Shown here: positions 55,659 through 64,000 of the stretch, piece by piece
Layout of the letters: every line of letters begins with the position of its first letter
How positions within the stretch are numbered: the first letter of the stretch is position 1
Assembly: GCA_963805405.1 (NCBI GenBank)
Contig: CAWDUC010000020.1
Coordinates: forward strand, 1,426,001-1,490,000
From: JAEUMG01 sp963805405
Lineage (GTDB): Bacteria > Pseudomonadota > Alphaproteobacteria > Rhizobiales > Aestuariivirgaceae
Reading direction: 5' to 3'
Length of the DNA: 64,000 nucleotides
The notes under the pieces: generated by a model
Database searches by the model: none
What the model was told of the DNA's origin: nothing
Seen by the model: only the letters and a program-made list of their open reading frames with translations
Made by a program: the position numbers and the translations under genes

Positions 55659-56041
55659 AAGTACTATTACTTAGCTGCGAAATTTGTTCACCCTAATAAT
55701 TACTTACCCCGATCAAAGAAAATCCCCGACGGGCATTCTCTAATCGCGGATAATTCTGCCTACTAACGGGGTTTTAGTTGCCGGAACTCAAGAAATGCCA
55801 AGGTCGCCGCTTCACCGTCGTGCCGCGCCAGCTGCTTTGGAAGTTCCAAAGACAGCAGGACGCGGGCGTCGAGCGCTACGCTCCTCTGGCTGCCGAACTC
55901 GGGCGCTCGGGCTTCCGGCGTAAGCTTGGCGGCTGCTGATACACCTACGACCTGTCAAAGTCCGAGAAACGCGAAAAGCGGCGACCGATTGCGCAGGCGA
56001 TGTTGTTCGGGTGTGGCCGCTGAGCTCGGCGCGATCGCGGC
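55659..56041. other. Non-coding, AT-rich stretch with a possible gene remnant
   Basis: About 380 bases. The first 130 are AT-rich (for example CCTAATAATTACTTACC). From about 55779 a 52-codon open frame without an ATG reads LPELKKCQGRRFTVVPRQLL and then AGVERYAPLAAELGRSGF before a TGA, resembling the end of a decayed gene. No RNA gene or repeat is visible. Confidence 0.4.
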
Positions 56042-56230
56042 TCAGCCCAACGCATCCCGCTCCGCGATAAGGCGGTCGAGCATTTCCTGCTGTTCGGCGA
56101 TGCGATCGGCGTTTCGCTCTTCATCGGCCGCTCCGGAATAGGCTGCCGCCTGTTCCGTCAGTTCGGCGATGTTGTCCCGGACGATCGCGATACGATCATT
56201 GAGTTCTTTGAGACGGGCGGGATTTGGCAT
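56042..56230 (-). CDS. Small coiled-coil hypothetical protein
   Basis: A 62-residue protein starting MPNPARLKELNDRIAIVRDN. It is almost entirely helical and charged, with heptad-like Leu/Ile spacing through EEERNADRIAEQQEMLDRLI-type sequence, so it probably forms a coiled coil. An AAGGAG site precedes the ATG by about seven bases. Similar short proteins occur in Rhizobiales without known function. It lies just downstream of the SDR gene on the same strand. Confidence 0.65.
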   Translation of the reverse strand: MPNPARLKELNDRIAIVRDNIAELTEQAAAYSGAADEERNADRIAEQQEMLDRLIAERDALG

Positions 56231-56260
56231 CCAAGACTCCTTCTGGTTCAATTCATTCTC

Positions 56261-57007
56261 TCAATGGCCGGCTGTTGTTCCGCCGTCGATGGAAAGCGAT
56301 GTGCCCGTGACATAGGCAGCTTCCGACGACGCGAGATACAATATACCGGCTGCAATCTCTTCAGGCTTCGCCATTCGCCGCAATGGCGCATAATCCGCCA
56401 TCGCGGCAAGCCGCGCCTCAGGATCATCCGCCCGTGCGATGTCGCGCCTGACCATGTCGGTATCGACGGTGCCCGGCGATACGCAGTTGACGCGAATTTG
56501 TGGCGCGTATTCAAGCGCCATGGCGCGGGTCATGTTGAGAATCGCCGCCTTAGTCGCGCAATAGACGACCGCGCCATATTGACCCATCACGCCCGACTCT
56601 GAAGCAAGATTCACGACATTACCCTTGTTACGGCGAAGCTCCGGCAAGGCCGCCCTGGTGCAAAAGAAGACGCTCTTCACATTGGCGTCCATCATCTCGT
56701 CATAGGCGGCTTCGTCAAAATCCTCGGTCCGCGCACTATACCAGATGCCGGCATTGTTGATGAGAATGTCGAGGCCGCCCAGTTTCGCGACAGCCGCCGA
56801 CACGAGGCTCTCGCAGCCGGCAGCAGTTCCGACATCGAAGCCCAGACCGGCCGCCGCGCCGACTTCACTTGCCGCCTTCTGCGCCGCCTCTAGCGCGCGC
56901 CCATGGACGATGACACGGGCACCCTCCCCCGCAAATGCCTTGGCGGCCGCGCGTCCTATGCCGCGAGTCGATCCGGTAACCAGAATTCTCTTGTCTTTGA
57001 AACGCAT
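56261..57007 (-). CDS. SDR family NAD(P)-dependent oxidoreductase
   Basis: A 248-residue classical short-chain dehydrogenase. The cofactor loop VTGSTRGIGRAAAKAFAGEG, NNAG (ILINNAGIWYSARTED), catalytic Ser in LASESGVMGQ, Tyr-x-x-x-Lys in YCATKAAILN and the C-terminal GTSLSIDGGTTAGH are intact. His in VIVHGR at the end of strand 2 gives no clear NAD/NADP preference. Substrate unknown. The longer open frame upstream crosses the divergent monooxygenase gene, so the internal ATG is chosen. Confidence 0.9.
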   Translation of the reverse strand: MRFKDKRILVTGSTRGIGRAAAKAFAGEGARVIVHGRALEAAQKAASEVGAAAGLGFDVGTAAGCESLVSAAVAKLGGLDILINNAGIWYSARTEDFDEAAYDEMMDANVKSVFFCTRAALPELRRNKGNVVNLASESGVMGQYGAVVYCATKAAILNMTRAMALEYAPQIRVNCVSPGTVDTDMVRRDIARADDPEARLAAMADYAPLRRMAKPEEIAAGILYLASSEAAYVTGTSLSIDGGTTAGH

Positions 57008-57112
57008 TGGCTTGCTGCCTCCCGATCGTCCCCACCATTTCGCCGCATAGCTCGCACGGTATGTCTTCGGCATGCTAGGTAACGCAGGGATGTGGGCAAA
57101 GGGGGCATATGG

Positions 57113-58371
57113 ATGCCGGTTGAAAAAGTGGACGTGCTCGTGGTCGGCGCCGGGCAGGCCGGTGTGGCGATGAGCGAGCATTTGACCAAGGCCGGCATCC
57201 CTCATCTGGTCCTCGAGCGTGGCCGGATTGCCGAACGTTGGCGTTCGGAACGCTGGGACTCGCTCGTTGCCAATGGCCCAGCCTGGCATGACCGGTTTCC
57301 CGGCCTCGAATTCGCCTCCGACCCCGATGGCTTTCCGCACAAGGAGAGCGTTGCCGATTACTTCGTCGCCTATGCCGAAAAATTCCGCGCACCGATCCGT
57401 GCCGGCGTCGAGGTGACGTCCGTCAAAAAGAATGTCGGCCGGGCCGGTTTCGCCGTTGAAACATCGGCGGGAGAGATAGAGGCCAGGTACGTCGTCGCCG
57501 CCACCGGCGCCTTCCAGCAGCCGGCGATCCCGCCGCTTGTTCCGAAAGACGCGAAAATCCTGCAAATGCACTCGACCGGCTATCGCAATCCGGCGCAGTT
57601 GCCGGAGGGCGCGGTGCTTGTCATTGGCGCCGGCTCTTCGGGCGCGCAAATTGCCGACGAATTGTTGCGCTCCGGCCGACGCGTCTATCTGTCAGTGGGG
57701 CCGCACGACCGTCCGCCGCGCCGCTATCGCGGACGCGACTTCGTCTGGTGGCTCGGCGTGCTGAACAAATGGGATGCCGCCGCGCCGGCGGAGGGACGCG
57801 AGCATGTCACGATCGCAGTGAGCGGAGCTTATGGCGGAAAGACCGTCGATTTCCGCAATCTGGCGGCGGAAGGGATGATCCTGCTGGGGCGTGCTGAGAT
57901 CCTACAAGGATGGCGTCATGCGCTTTGCTCCCGATCTTGCAAGCAACATCGCAAATGGCGACGCCAATTATCTCTCGGTACTGGACGAAGCGGATGCATT
58001 CATCGCCCGCAACGACCTCGACCTTCCCGAAGAACCGGAGGCGCGCAAGATCGGACCCGACCCGGATTGCGTCGCCCACCCGATCCTCGACCTCGACCTC
58101 GCCAAAGCGGGCAATAGGCTCCATCATCTGGGCGACGGGCTTCACCGTCGACTATGGCTGGCTCAAGGTAGAGACCTTCGACGAGAAGGGAAAGCCGAAG
58201 CACCAGCGCGGCGTCGCGGTCGAGCCAGGCGTGTATTTCCTTGGCCTGCCCTGGCAATCGCGCCGGGGATCGACATTCATCTGGGGCGTGTGGCACGACG
58301 CCAAATACATCGCCGACCAGATCGCGATCCAGCGTGGCTATCTGGCTTATGCAGCGCCCACGGCTGGATAA
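57113..58371 (+). CDS. Flavin-containing monooxygenase-like NAD(P)/FAD oxidoreductase (two frameshifts)
   Basis: About 419 residues. The N-terminal FAD fold is VDVLVVGAGQAGVAMSEHL, followed by the FMO/BVMO-like LVANGPAWHDRFPGLEF, ATGAFQQPAIP, and a second Rossmann fold VLVIGAGSSGAQIADELL. The tail IIWATGFTVDYGWLKVETFD is the FMO-type ATG motif. The frame changes near 57899 (extra A before SYKDGVMRFAPDLA) and near 58113 (extra A before IGSIIWATGF). It probably hydroxylates or sulfoxidises a small molecule; the substrate is unknown. It is divergent from the SDR gene, which may act in the same pathway. Confidence 0.85.
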
Positions 58372-58509
58372 GCGACATGGGGCCTTGGCAAATCGCCAGC
58401 GAGTCCGTCTATTTGAACGATCGAGGTCGTCCTGAGTCGGCTCGCGTCTCATAATGAGCAGGTCATTTCCAGGTTGCCATCCCGCCTGTCTGGTTCCAAG
58501 AAGGATTTC

Positions 58510-58698
58510 ATGCCCCAGATCGTATTCACCTGCCCGGTAACCGATGAGAATGTGCCTTCCGGCATCGAAACCGAGCGGACATCCCTCGATCAGATGGCAC
58601 CGGAGGAGATCACCCTGGTTTGCCCTCATTGCGGTCGGCCGCATACCTGGCAAATTCGTCAAGGGCATCTTGAGAATGCTTTTCCCGAGGCGCGATAG
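58510..58698 (+). CDS. Small zinc-ribbon-like hypothetical protein
   Basis: A 62-residue protein. Cys residues at FTCPVT near the start and VCPHCGRPHTW in the middle, plus adjacent His, look like a small metal-binding ribbon. I recognise no named family, although similar short Cys-rich proteins are widespread in Alphaproteobacteria. It ends just before the lipoprotein gene start, so the two may be co-transcribed. Confidence 0.6.
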   Translation: MPQIVFTCPVTDENVPSGIETERTSLDQMAPEEITLVCPHCGRPHTWQIRQGHLENAFPEAR

Positions 58699-58699
58699 G

Positions 58700-59044
58700 A
58701 TGGCAATTTTGGCGCGGTCGTATTTGGCGGTCCTGATACTTCTTGCGGGTTGCGCCTCGACGGAACGGAACTACCCTGTCGCGAGATTTGAGGGCACCGC
58801 CAAACCTACCGCGGTTGCCCGCTGTATCTACAACAAGATCGTGGACCGGGATCCGCTCAATCCGCCGTTGCGGGCGAAGGAAGGCAAGACCTATCGCATC
58901 TACGACAACCCCGGCACCTGGGGCGCGATCGGCGCCTATGACATACGCATCGGACCGGGGCCTTTTGGGAGCCTCGTCATCTTGCGCGCAAAAGGAAACT
59001 TGACCGCGGTCCAGCGCGTCATAACCGATTGCCTGAAAGTCTAG
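58700..59044 (+). CDS. Hypothetical lipoprotein
   Basis: A 114-residue protein. The signal peptide SYLAVLILLAGC has a lipobox (LLAGC) ending at Cys, so the mature protein should be lipid-anchored at the envelope. The remainder (PTAVARCIYNKIVDRDPLNP, GAYDIRIGPGPFGSLVILRA, VQRVITDCLKV) has two Cys residues likely to form a disulfide. No family recognised. It converges on the dehydrogenase gene with a one-base gap between stops. Confidence 0.65.
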   Translation: MAILARSYLAVLILLAGCASTERNYPVARFEGTAKPTAVARCIYNKIVDRDPLNPPLRAKEGKTYRIYDNPGTWGAIGAYDIRIGPGPFGSLVILRAKGNLTAVQRVITDCLKV

Positions 59045-59045
59045 C

Positions 59046-60087
59046 CTAGGCTGCCGGCTTAACCGACTTGTGCGTTTTTGCTGCCTCATAGGCCGCTTCG
59101 ACCAGCGCGTAGGTCTTGAGATTGTCTTCGCCCGAGGTATCGGCCGGTTTGCCATCGCGAAAGCGCTCGAACATGTGCCGGTTGGTGTGGAGCACGGCTT
59201 CCTGCGAGACATGCCAGGGCCGGCTCGTCCAGGACAGCAGCGGTCCGCCGATCGCGTCTTCGAAGGTGAGCGCCTGCGTCGTGACGGTCATTTTCTCGCC
59301 CTTGGTGACGATGAGCGAGCCGCCATCGCCCTCGATCTCCAGCATGGTTTCCGGGAAGGCATCATTGCCGCGCTTGGCCGCGTAGGTCGCCTCGACGACA
59401 GAAACGGCGCCGGATTTGTGCCGCATCATGATGGTCGCGGTATCCTCGGCCCTGATCTTCGGATTGCGCTTCTGCGTCTCGCAGGTGAGATACTCGACCT
59501 CGCCCAGGAAGTAGCGCGCCAGATCGAGAATATGGATGCCGACATCCTGAATGACGAGCTTCTCTTCCTCGGCGAGATAGGGCTGGCCGCGATAGACATC
59601 GAAACCGGTGCGCCAGGAAAGCCGCGCCCAGTTCGGCGTGCCGATGGTCGCCCTGCTCAAGTGCCTTCTTCACGTTGCGCATTGCCGTCGCGAAGCGGAA
59701 ATTCTCGTGCACCGCCAGCCAGGCATTGTGCTTGCGGGCCTTCTCGACGATCGCGAGGCATTCTTCCCAGGTGGGCGCGAAAGGCTTTTGGACGACCGCG
59801 CCAACGCCGCGCTCGGCAGCAATGGCGGCGAGCTCCCGGTGGGTGTCCATGCGGGTGGCGATGTCGACGAGTTCGATCTTGGCCGTATCAAGCATCTTCG
59901 CCATGTCGGTGAAGTGCGGAACGCCGAACTTCCTGCCGGCCGCTTCGGCCTTGCTTGCGTCGCGGTCGCAGACAGCGGTCAGGATCGCGCCCTCATCCTT
60001 GAGGTCGGCCCAGGCGTTGAGGTGGTTCTGCGCATAGAAGCCGCAGCCGACAACGCCGATCGCCACGCGTTTGCGATCTTCTCCCAT
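59046..60087 (-). CDS. Gfo/Idh/MocA family oxidoreductase (frameshifted)
   Basis: About 346 residues. An N-terminal Rossmann fold (RVAIGVVGCGFYAQNHLNAW) is followed by the family EKP-type motif as VVQKPFAPTWEECL, HENFRF, and a C-terminal domain containing DVGIHILDLARYFLGEVEYL with the catalytic Asp/His. Members oxidise or reduce sugars and inositols with NAD(P). The frame changes near 59649; removing one base gives EQGTIGTPNWARLSWRTGFD. It is divergent from sugar ABC operon 2, so it probably acts on the imported compound. Confidence 0.88.
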
Positions 60088-60106
60088 TCGTCCCGTCTCC
60101 TATATT

Positions 60107-60120
60107 TTGGTATGACAACC
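60107..60120. promoter_or_regulatory. Candidate operator in the divergent dehydrogenase/ABC region
   Basis: TTGGTATGACAACC, an imperfect palindrome of the TTGGTnnnACCAA kind used by many GntR- and LacI-type regulators. It lies 20 bases upstream of the dehydrogenase ATG. A similar TTGGTAAAACCGG lies at 46592-46604 upstream of sugar ABC operon 1. No regulator gene is in the window. Confidence 0.35.
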
Positions 60121-60226
60121 TAATTGCGTAACATGCTGATTGCCAAGCTTAGTCCAGTCAATTACTGTTTCCGTAGCCCGGGATAAACCCGGCCACCCGC
60201 CGAAAATGGCGCATTGGGAGGACTTC

Positions 60227-61364
60227 ATGAAATTTGTTACGCGCGCGCTTGCCGCGAGCCTCTTGCTTGGCACTGCACATGACAGTCTCGGCCACGGCCC
60301 AGGACAAGGTCACGATCGGCTATTCGGCCCCGGGTCTGGTCGGCGCCCAGGCGCAGATCCAGGCCGGCTTGGTCAATGCCGGAAACGCCAAGGGCTGGGA
60401 AGTCATCACCACCACATCGGGTGGCGATGCGCAGAAGCAGCTCAACGACATCAACGACTTCATCGCCCAGAAGGTCGCGGCGATCGTCGCGGTGCCGGAT
60501 GACTCGGCAGGCATCTGCCAAGCTGTGAAGGCGGCGAAGGAAGCCAATATTCCTTTCTACACGATCGATCGCGCGCCGCAGGGCTGCGAGGTCGACATGG
60601 TCGTTCTCTCCGACAACTATCTCGCCGGCAAGCAGTCGGGCGAGGCAACCGTCGAATTCCTCAAGGCCAAGTATGGCGCGCCCAAGGGCAAGGTCCTGGA
60701 AATCACCGGCAATCTCGCCCAGAACGTCGCTCAGTTGCGCGGTGGCGGCTTCAACGACGTGATGAAGCAGTATCCTGAAATCCAGGTCATCACCAAGGTC
60801 GGTGACTGGGATTCGGCCAAGGGCGTCGACATCGTGCGCGACGTCGCCTCGACCGAAGCCGATCTCGACGGGATCTACATGCACTCCGATTGCGTCTATG
60901 CAGCCGGCACCGTGCAGACGCTCAAGGAAGTCGGCAAGGATGCGATGGCCGGCGACAAGGCGCATATCCATCTCGCCGGCGTCGATGGCTGCCTCGGCAC
61001 GCTCGACCTGATCCGCGCCGGATCGTTCGACCAGTCCTCGAACCAGCCCATCCCGGATTTCGGCGTGCTGGCGGCCGACTACATCGAGAAGAAGATCAAG
61101 GGCGAGGCCATCGAACCCGGCGCCATCGAGAAGGAAGGTGCACTGTGGTCGCCGGCCCGCATCGAGAAGGCCGATGTCGGCCTGCAGTTGTTCCTCGCCA
61201 CGACATCGGTCGGCAAGGCCAATGTCGATGACGAGCGGCTGTGGGGCAACATCGAAAAGAAGATGGGCAGCCCAGTAATCAAGGCCCTCCTCCGCAAGCA
61301 GGATGAGCGGCGCCGTTCGGGCGCCGCGTCAATCAGCTTGATGCCCCATGCTGCGGATCGGTGA
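60227..61364 (+). CDS. Sugar ABC transporter substrate-binding protein, operon 2 (frameshifted)
   Basis: About 378 residues. The signal peptide MKFVTRALAASLLLG is separated by a frame change near 60272 (one extra base) from its end MTVSATAQDKVTIGYSAPG. The binding-protein fold shows DFIAQKVAAIVAVPDDSAGI, PFYTIDRAPQGCEVDMVV, GKVLEITGNLAQNVAQLRGG and HIHLAGVDGCLGTLDLIRAG. A GGGAGGAC site precedes the ATG. The last 30 or so residues are unlike the family: one more inserted base near 61262 would end the protein at the TAA of 61276-61278, ahead of the hairpin. The ligand is probably a pentose, hexose or inositol. Confidence 0.86.
61307..61327 (+). terminator. Hairpin between binding-protein and ATPase genes, operon 2
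   Basis: Eight-base stem GCGGCGCC / GGCGCCGC with loop GTTCG. It corresponds in position to the hairpin at 45589-45615 in operon 1, although here it falls inside the annotated end of the binding-protein frame. There is no T run. A role in mRNA stability or partial termination is inferred. Confidence 0.45.
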
Positions 61365-61368
61365 AGAG

Positions 61369-62894
61369 ATGAACGGGACGGCTCCCAAGCTCGTCGTCGA
61401 GCTCGACAGGATCGTGAAGGACTTTCCGGGCGTTCGCGCGCTCGACGATGTTTCCTTCTCGGTCGCGGCCGGAGAAGTTCACGCGCTGGTCGGCAAGAAT
61501 GGCGCCGGCAAGTCGACCTTGATGCATGTGCTGACCGGGCTTTACGCGCCCGATTCCGGCGACGATCCGCATCCGCGGCACGGGCTACGACAAGCTCACC
61601 ACCGCGCAGGCCAAGGCGGCCGGCATCGCCATCGTCTCGCAACACGCCAAGTATGTGCCAAGCCTTTCCATCGCCGAGAACATCTTCTCCGGCGCGCTGC
61701 CCTTCAATTTCGCGGGCTTCGTCGACTGGCAGCGCATGTACCGCGAAGCGGCGGAGCGCCTGCAGCGCTTCGGCATCGACATCGATGTCAAGCGCCAGAT
61801 GGGCGAGACGACCGTTGCCGAGCGGCAGATGATCGAGATCGCTCGTGCATTGTTTGCCGATGCGAGCGTCGTCATCCTCGACGAGCCGACGGCGCCGCTT
61901 CCGAAGCATGACGTCGCCAAGCTTTTCGGCTTCGTGAAGCGTCTCAAGAGCCAGGGCGCCTCCTTCATCTATATCTCGCATTACCTGGAAGAGATATTCG
62001 AAGTTGCCGACCGTGTGACGGTCATGCGCAATGGCCGCGTCACGGGGACTGCGGCGATCGGCGACATCACGCAACCCGAACTCATTCGCCTGATCAGCGG
62101 CGCCAATGTCGAGCGCTATCGCCGCAGCGCCACCACGCCCGGCCAGCCTGTGCTTGAACTGCGCCATCTCAGCCGCCCCGGACACTACCGTGACATCGAC
62201 ATCACATTTCACGCCGGCGAAGTCGTCGGCCTCACCGGTCTTGAAGGCAGCGGGCCGGGTTCGCTGGTGCGCGGTCTTTTCGGGCTCGAAGACATGGGTT
62301 CGGGCGAAGCGAAGATCGATGGCAAACGCTATGTCGCGGATAGCCCGATCGCCGCGCTGCGGCAGCGTCTGGCTTATCTGCCGCGCGACCGCCATGGCCT
62401 TGGCATCATCGGGTCGCGATCGGTCAAGGACAACATCACGCTGTCGGTACTGCAAAAGCTTCAGAATGCCCTGGGCCTGATCGACACGAAGAAGGAAAGT
62501 GCTCTGGTCGGCGGCTACATCAACAGCCTCGGCATCAAGACACCTTCCGCCGAAACGCGCGTCGAGAATCTGAGCGGCGGCAATCAGCAGAAGGTGGTCG
62601 TCGCCAAGCTCGTCGGCCACCGAACCGCGCGTATTATTCCTCGACGAGCCCACCCAAGGCGTCGATGTCCAGGCCAAGGTCGAGATCCTGCGGATCGTCG
62701 ACGAGCTCAGCAAGCGCGGCGTCGCCGTCGGCGTCGTATCAGACGAGCTTAGCGAGCTCATGGATATCTGCGATCGGATCATCGTCTTCTATCGCGGGCG
62801 CATCGTGCGCGAATTCCGAAAAGGCAAGGACGAAATCACCACCGTCAAACTGCTCGCCGCCATCGAAGGCGAGACTGCGGAGATGCTGCAATGA
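61369..62894 (+). CDS. Sugar ABC transporter ATP-binding protein, duplicated cassette, operon 2 (two frameshifts)
   Basis: About 508 residues of the RbsA/MglA type. First cassette: Walker A GKNGAGKSTLMHVLTG, signature-like TVAERQMIEIARAL, Walker B VVILDEPTAPL. Second cassette: altered P-loop GLEGSGPGSLVRG, signature LSGGNQQKVVVAKLV, Walker B VLFLDEPTQGVDVQAK. The frame changes at 61561 (extra G before TIRIRGTGYDKLTTAQ) and near 62617 (extra C before TEPRVLFLDEP). The stop overlaps the permease ATG (ATGA). Confidence 0.88.
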
Positions 62895-63946
62895 AGCGCG
62901 ACTATGTGCCGATCCTGCTCGAGAACCTGATCTGGTTTATCCTCATTGCAGTGTTCCTGTTCTTTGCGCTGCAGTCGAAATTCTTCCTGACTTCGGTGAA
63001 CATCACCAATATCCTCTCCGCCGCGGCGGTGCTCGGCATTCTCGTCGTCGGACAAACCTTCGTTCTGATCACCGGCAATTTCGATCTTTCATCGGAATCG
63101 ACGCTGGGACTGTCCGCCCTCTTCGGCATCTGGCTGATCGTGCCGGCCATGGCTCCAAACTGGGGCGGCGGCATTCTGATGAACCCCTATCTGTCGATCT
63201 GCCTCATCCTGCTCATGGGCGGGTTGATCGGCTGGATCATCGGGCTGCTCATCACCATCGGCAAGATGAACAACTTCATCGTGACATTGGCGATGCTGCT
63301 GATCCTGCGCGGCACGATGCTGGCCTTCACCGCGGGCAATGCGACGGGCGGTCTCAATTTTCCGCCCGCCGAGATTTTCTACTGGCTGGGCCACGCCGCG
63401 GCGATCGACATTCCCGGCGTCATCAAGATACCGGTCGCGGTCGTCGCAACCGCGCTTGTCTTCATCATCGGCCATATCGTGCTCAATCACCGCCGCTTCG
63501 GCCGCGAGCTTTATGCGATCGGCGGCAATCGCGCCGCGGCGATCGCTTCGGGCATCGATGCGGACAAGCGCGTGCGCCAGGTCTACATCATCAGCGGCAT
63601 GCTCGCGGCCTTCGGCGGCTGGATGCTGGCCGGCCGCGTCGCATCGATCCAGGTCAATCTCGGCGAAGGCTATATCTTCACGGTCATGGCGGCGGCTGTC
63701 ATCGGCGGCGTCAGCCTGCAGGGCGGGCGCGGCACGATGCTGGGCGCGCTCGGCGGCGTGCTCCTGCTTTCGACGATCGATCGCGGCCTCAATCTCATGA
63801 AGGTCTCGGTCTTCTGGATCAAGGTCATCCAGGGGCTCATCATCATGCTCGCAATGTTCATCGACGCGCAGCGCGTGCGCTACCGCGCTCGCTCGACCGG
63901 AGCGGCCCAGGCCGAAGCGGCCGCGGCGGAGGCGAGCAAGAATTAG
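62891..63946 (+). CDS. Sugar ABC transporter permease, operon 2 (RbsC/CUT2 family)
   Basis: A 351-residue membrane protein. It contains TFVLITGNFDLSSESTLGLS (family motif), MNNFIVTLAMLLILRGTMLA, YAIGGNRAAAIASGIDADKR and AAAVIGGVSLQGGRGTMLGA. It completes the second importer. The C-terminal tail is Ala/Glu-rich. It is translationally coupled to the ATPase gene. It is only distantly similar to the permease of operon 1, so the two systems probably carry different substrates. Confidence 0.9.
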   Translation: MKRDYVPILLENLIWFILIAVFLFFALQSKFFLTSVNITNILSAAAVLGILVVGQTFVLITGNFDLSSESTLGLSALFGIWLIVPAMAPNWGGGILMNPYLSICLILLMGGLIGWIIGLLITIGKMNNFIVTLAMLLILRGTMLAFTAGNATGGLNFPPAEIFYWLGHAAAIDIPGVIKIPVAVVATALVFIIGHIVLNHRRFGRELYAIGGNRAAAIASGIDADKRVRQVYIISGMLAAFGGWMLAGRVASIQVNLGEGYIFTVMAAAVIGGVSLQGGRGTMLGALGGVLLLSTIDRGLNLMKVSVFWIKVIQGLIIMLAMFIDAQRVRYRARSTGAAQAEAAAAEASKN

Positions 63947-63957
63947 GGAAGCGCCTC

Positions 63958-64000
63958 ATGTCCTTCACGCTCGTCCGAAGGCGGAAAATTCACGAGGATG
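63958..64000 (+). CDS. Start of a downstream gene (partial)
   Basis: An ATG 11 bases after the permease stop opens a frame, MSFTLVRRRKIHED, that runs to the window edge. The short distance suggests another gene of sugar operon 2. Too little is present to name it. Confidence 0.35.
   Translation, partial: MSFTLVRRRKIHED

Noticed and set aside
61079..62782. A 567-codon minus-strand open frame
   Set aside because: It lies opposite the binding-protein and ATPase genes, whose conserved motifs are unmistakable; its translation is Arg-rich with no family.

Overview
The window is GC-rich chromosomal DNA from an alphaproteobacterium, most likely order Hyphomicrobiales (Rhizobiales). The case rests on gene content and order: DUF2093 beside xseA and purD, a class II DAHP synthase, the block tadA / rRNA pseudouridine synthase / rsmD / mutL / two M16 peptidases / DUF3035 lipoprotein / lspA / ileS, and an rpiA-gor pair. 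I cannot place it to genus by eye. No rRNA, CRISPR array, transposase or phage structural gene is visible. One tRNA, tRNA-Val(CAC), is present.

Layout. 1-12.4 kb: Atm1-type ABC exporter (runs off the left edge) coupled to a membrane-anchored LysM protein, a LOG-family nucleotide hydrolase, a homocysteine S-methyltransferase-like enzyme, a GlcG/HbpS-like protein, RarD, citramalate synthase, CysRS and two EamA transporters. 12.4-24 kb: CrcB fluoride channel, MASE1-GGDEF diguanylate cyclase, periplasmic glucan protein OpgG, a HicAB toxin-antitoxin pair, DAHP synthase, DUF2093, XseA, a Tat-exported berberine-bridge-type flavoenzyme, PurD and a class III adenylate cyclase. 24-38 kb: a chain with start/stop overlaps (fluoroacetate-dehalogenase-like hydrolase, GNAT, APH-like phosphotransferase, patatin) and then the conserved tadA-to-ileS block. 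38-46.6 kb: a membrane adenylate cyclase with a CxxCH heme motif, ketopantoate reductase, a divergent ureohydrolase/DUF1989 pair and a first CUT2-type sugar ABC operon. 46.8-54.5 kb: an SbmA/YddA-type ABC protein with a badly eroded ATPase domain, an ECF sigma/anti-sigma pair, gor-rpiA-gabD, gph and tRNA-Val. 54.5-64 kb: a lower-GC, gene-poor stretch beside the tRNA, small proteins, an SDR, a flavin monooxygenase, and a Gfo/Idh/MocA dehydrogenase divergent from a second sugar ABC operon.

The strongest window-wide signal is technical. At least 17 protein genes, including ileS, cysS, mutL, cimA and aroG, are split by single-base frameshifts, and the tRNA has one extra base in its T loop. Nearly all the shifts fit one extra base. 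This pattern fits uncorrected insertion errors from long-read sequencing better than gene decay. I therefore report these loci as single genes spanning the shift and note where each frame changes.

The most interesting biology is the heme-c adenylate cyclase, the ABC transporter with a degenerate nucleotide-binding domain, the HicAB promoter with paired operators and an apparently leaderless start, the ureohydrolase/DUF1989 pair with a structured leader, and a hydrolase carrying every recognised fluoroacetate-dehalogenase pocket residue. I did not find a clearly new multi-gene defence or biosynthetic system.
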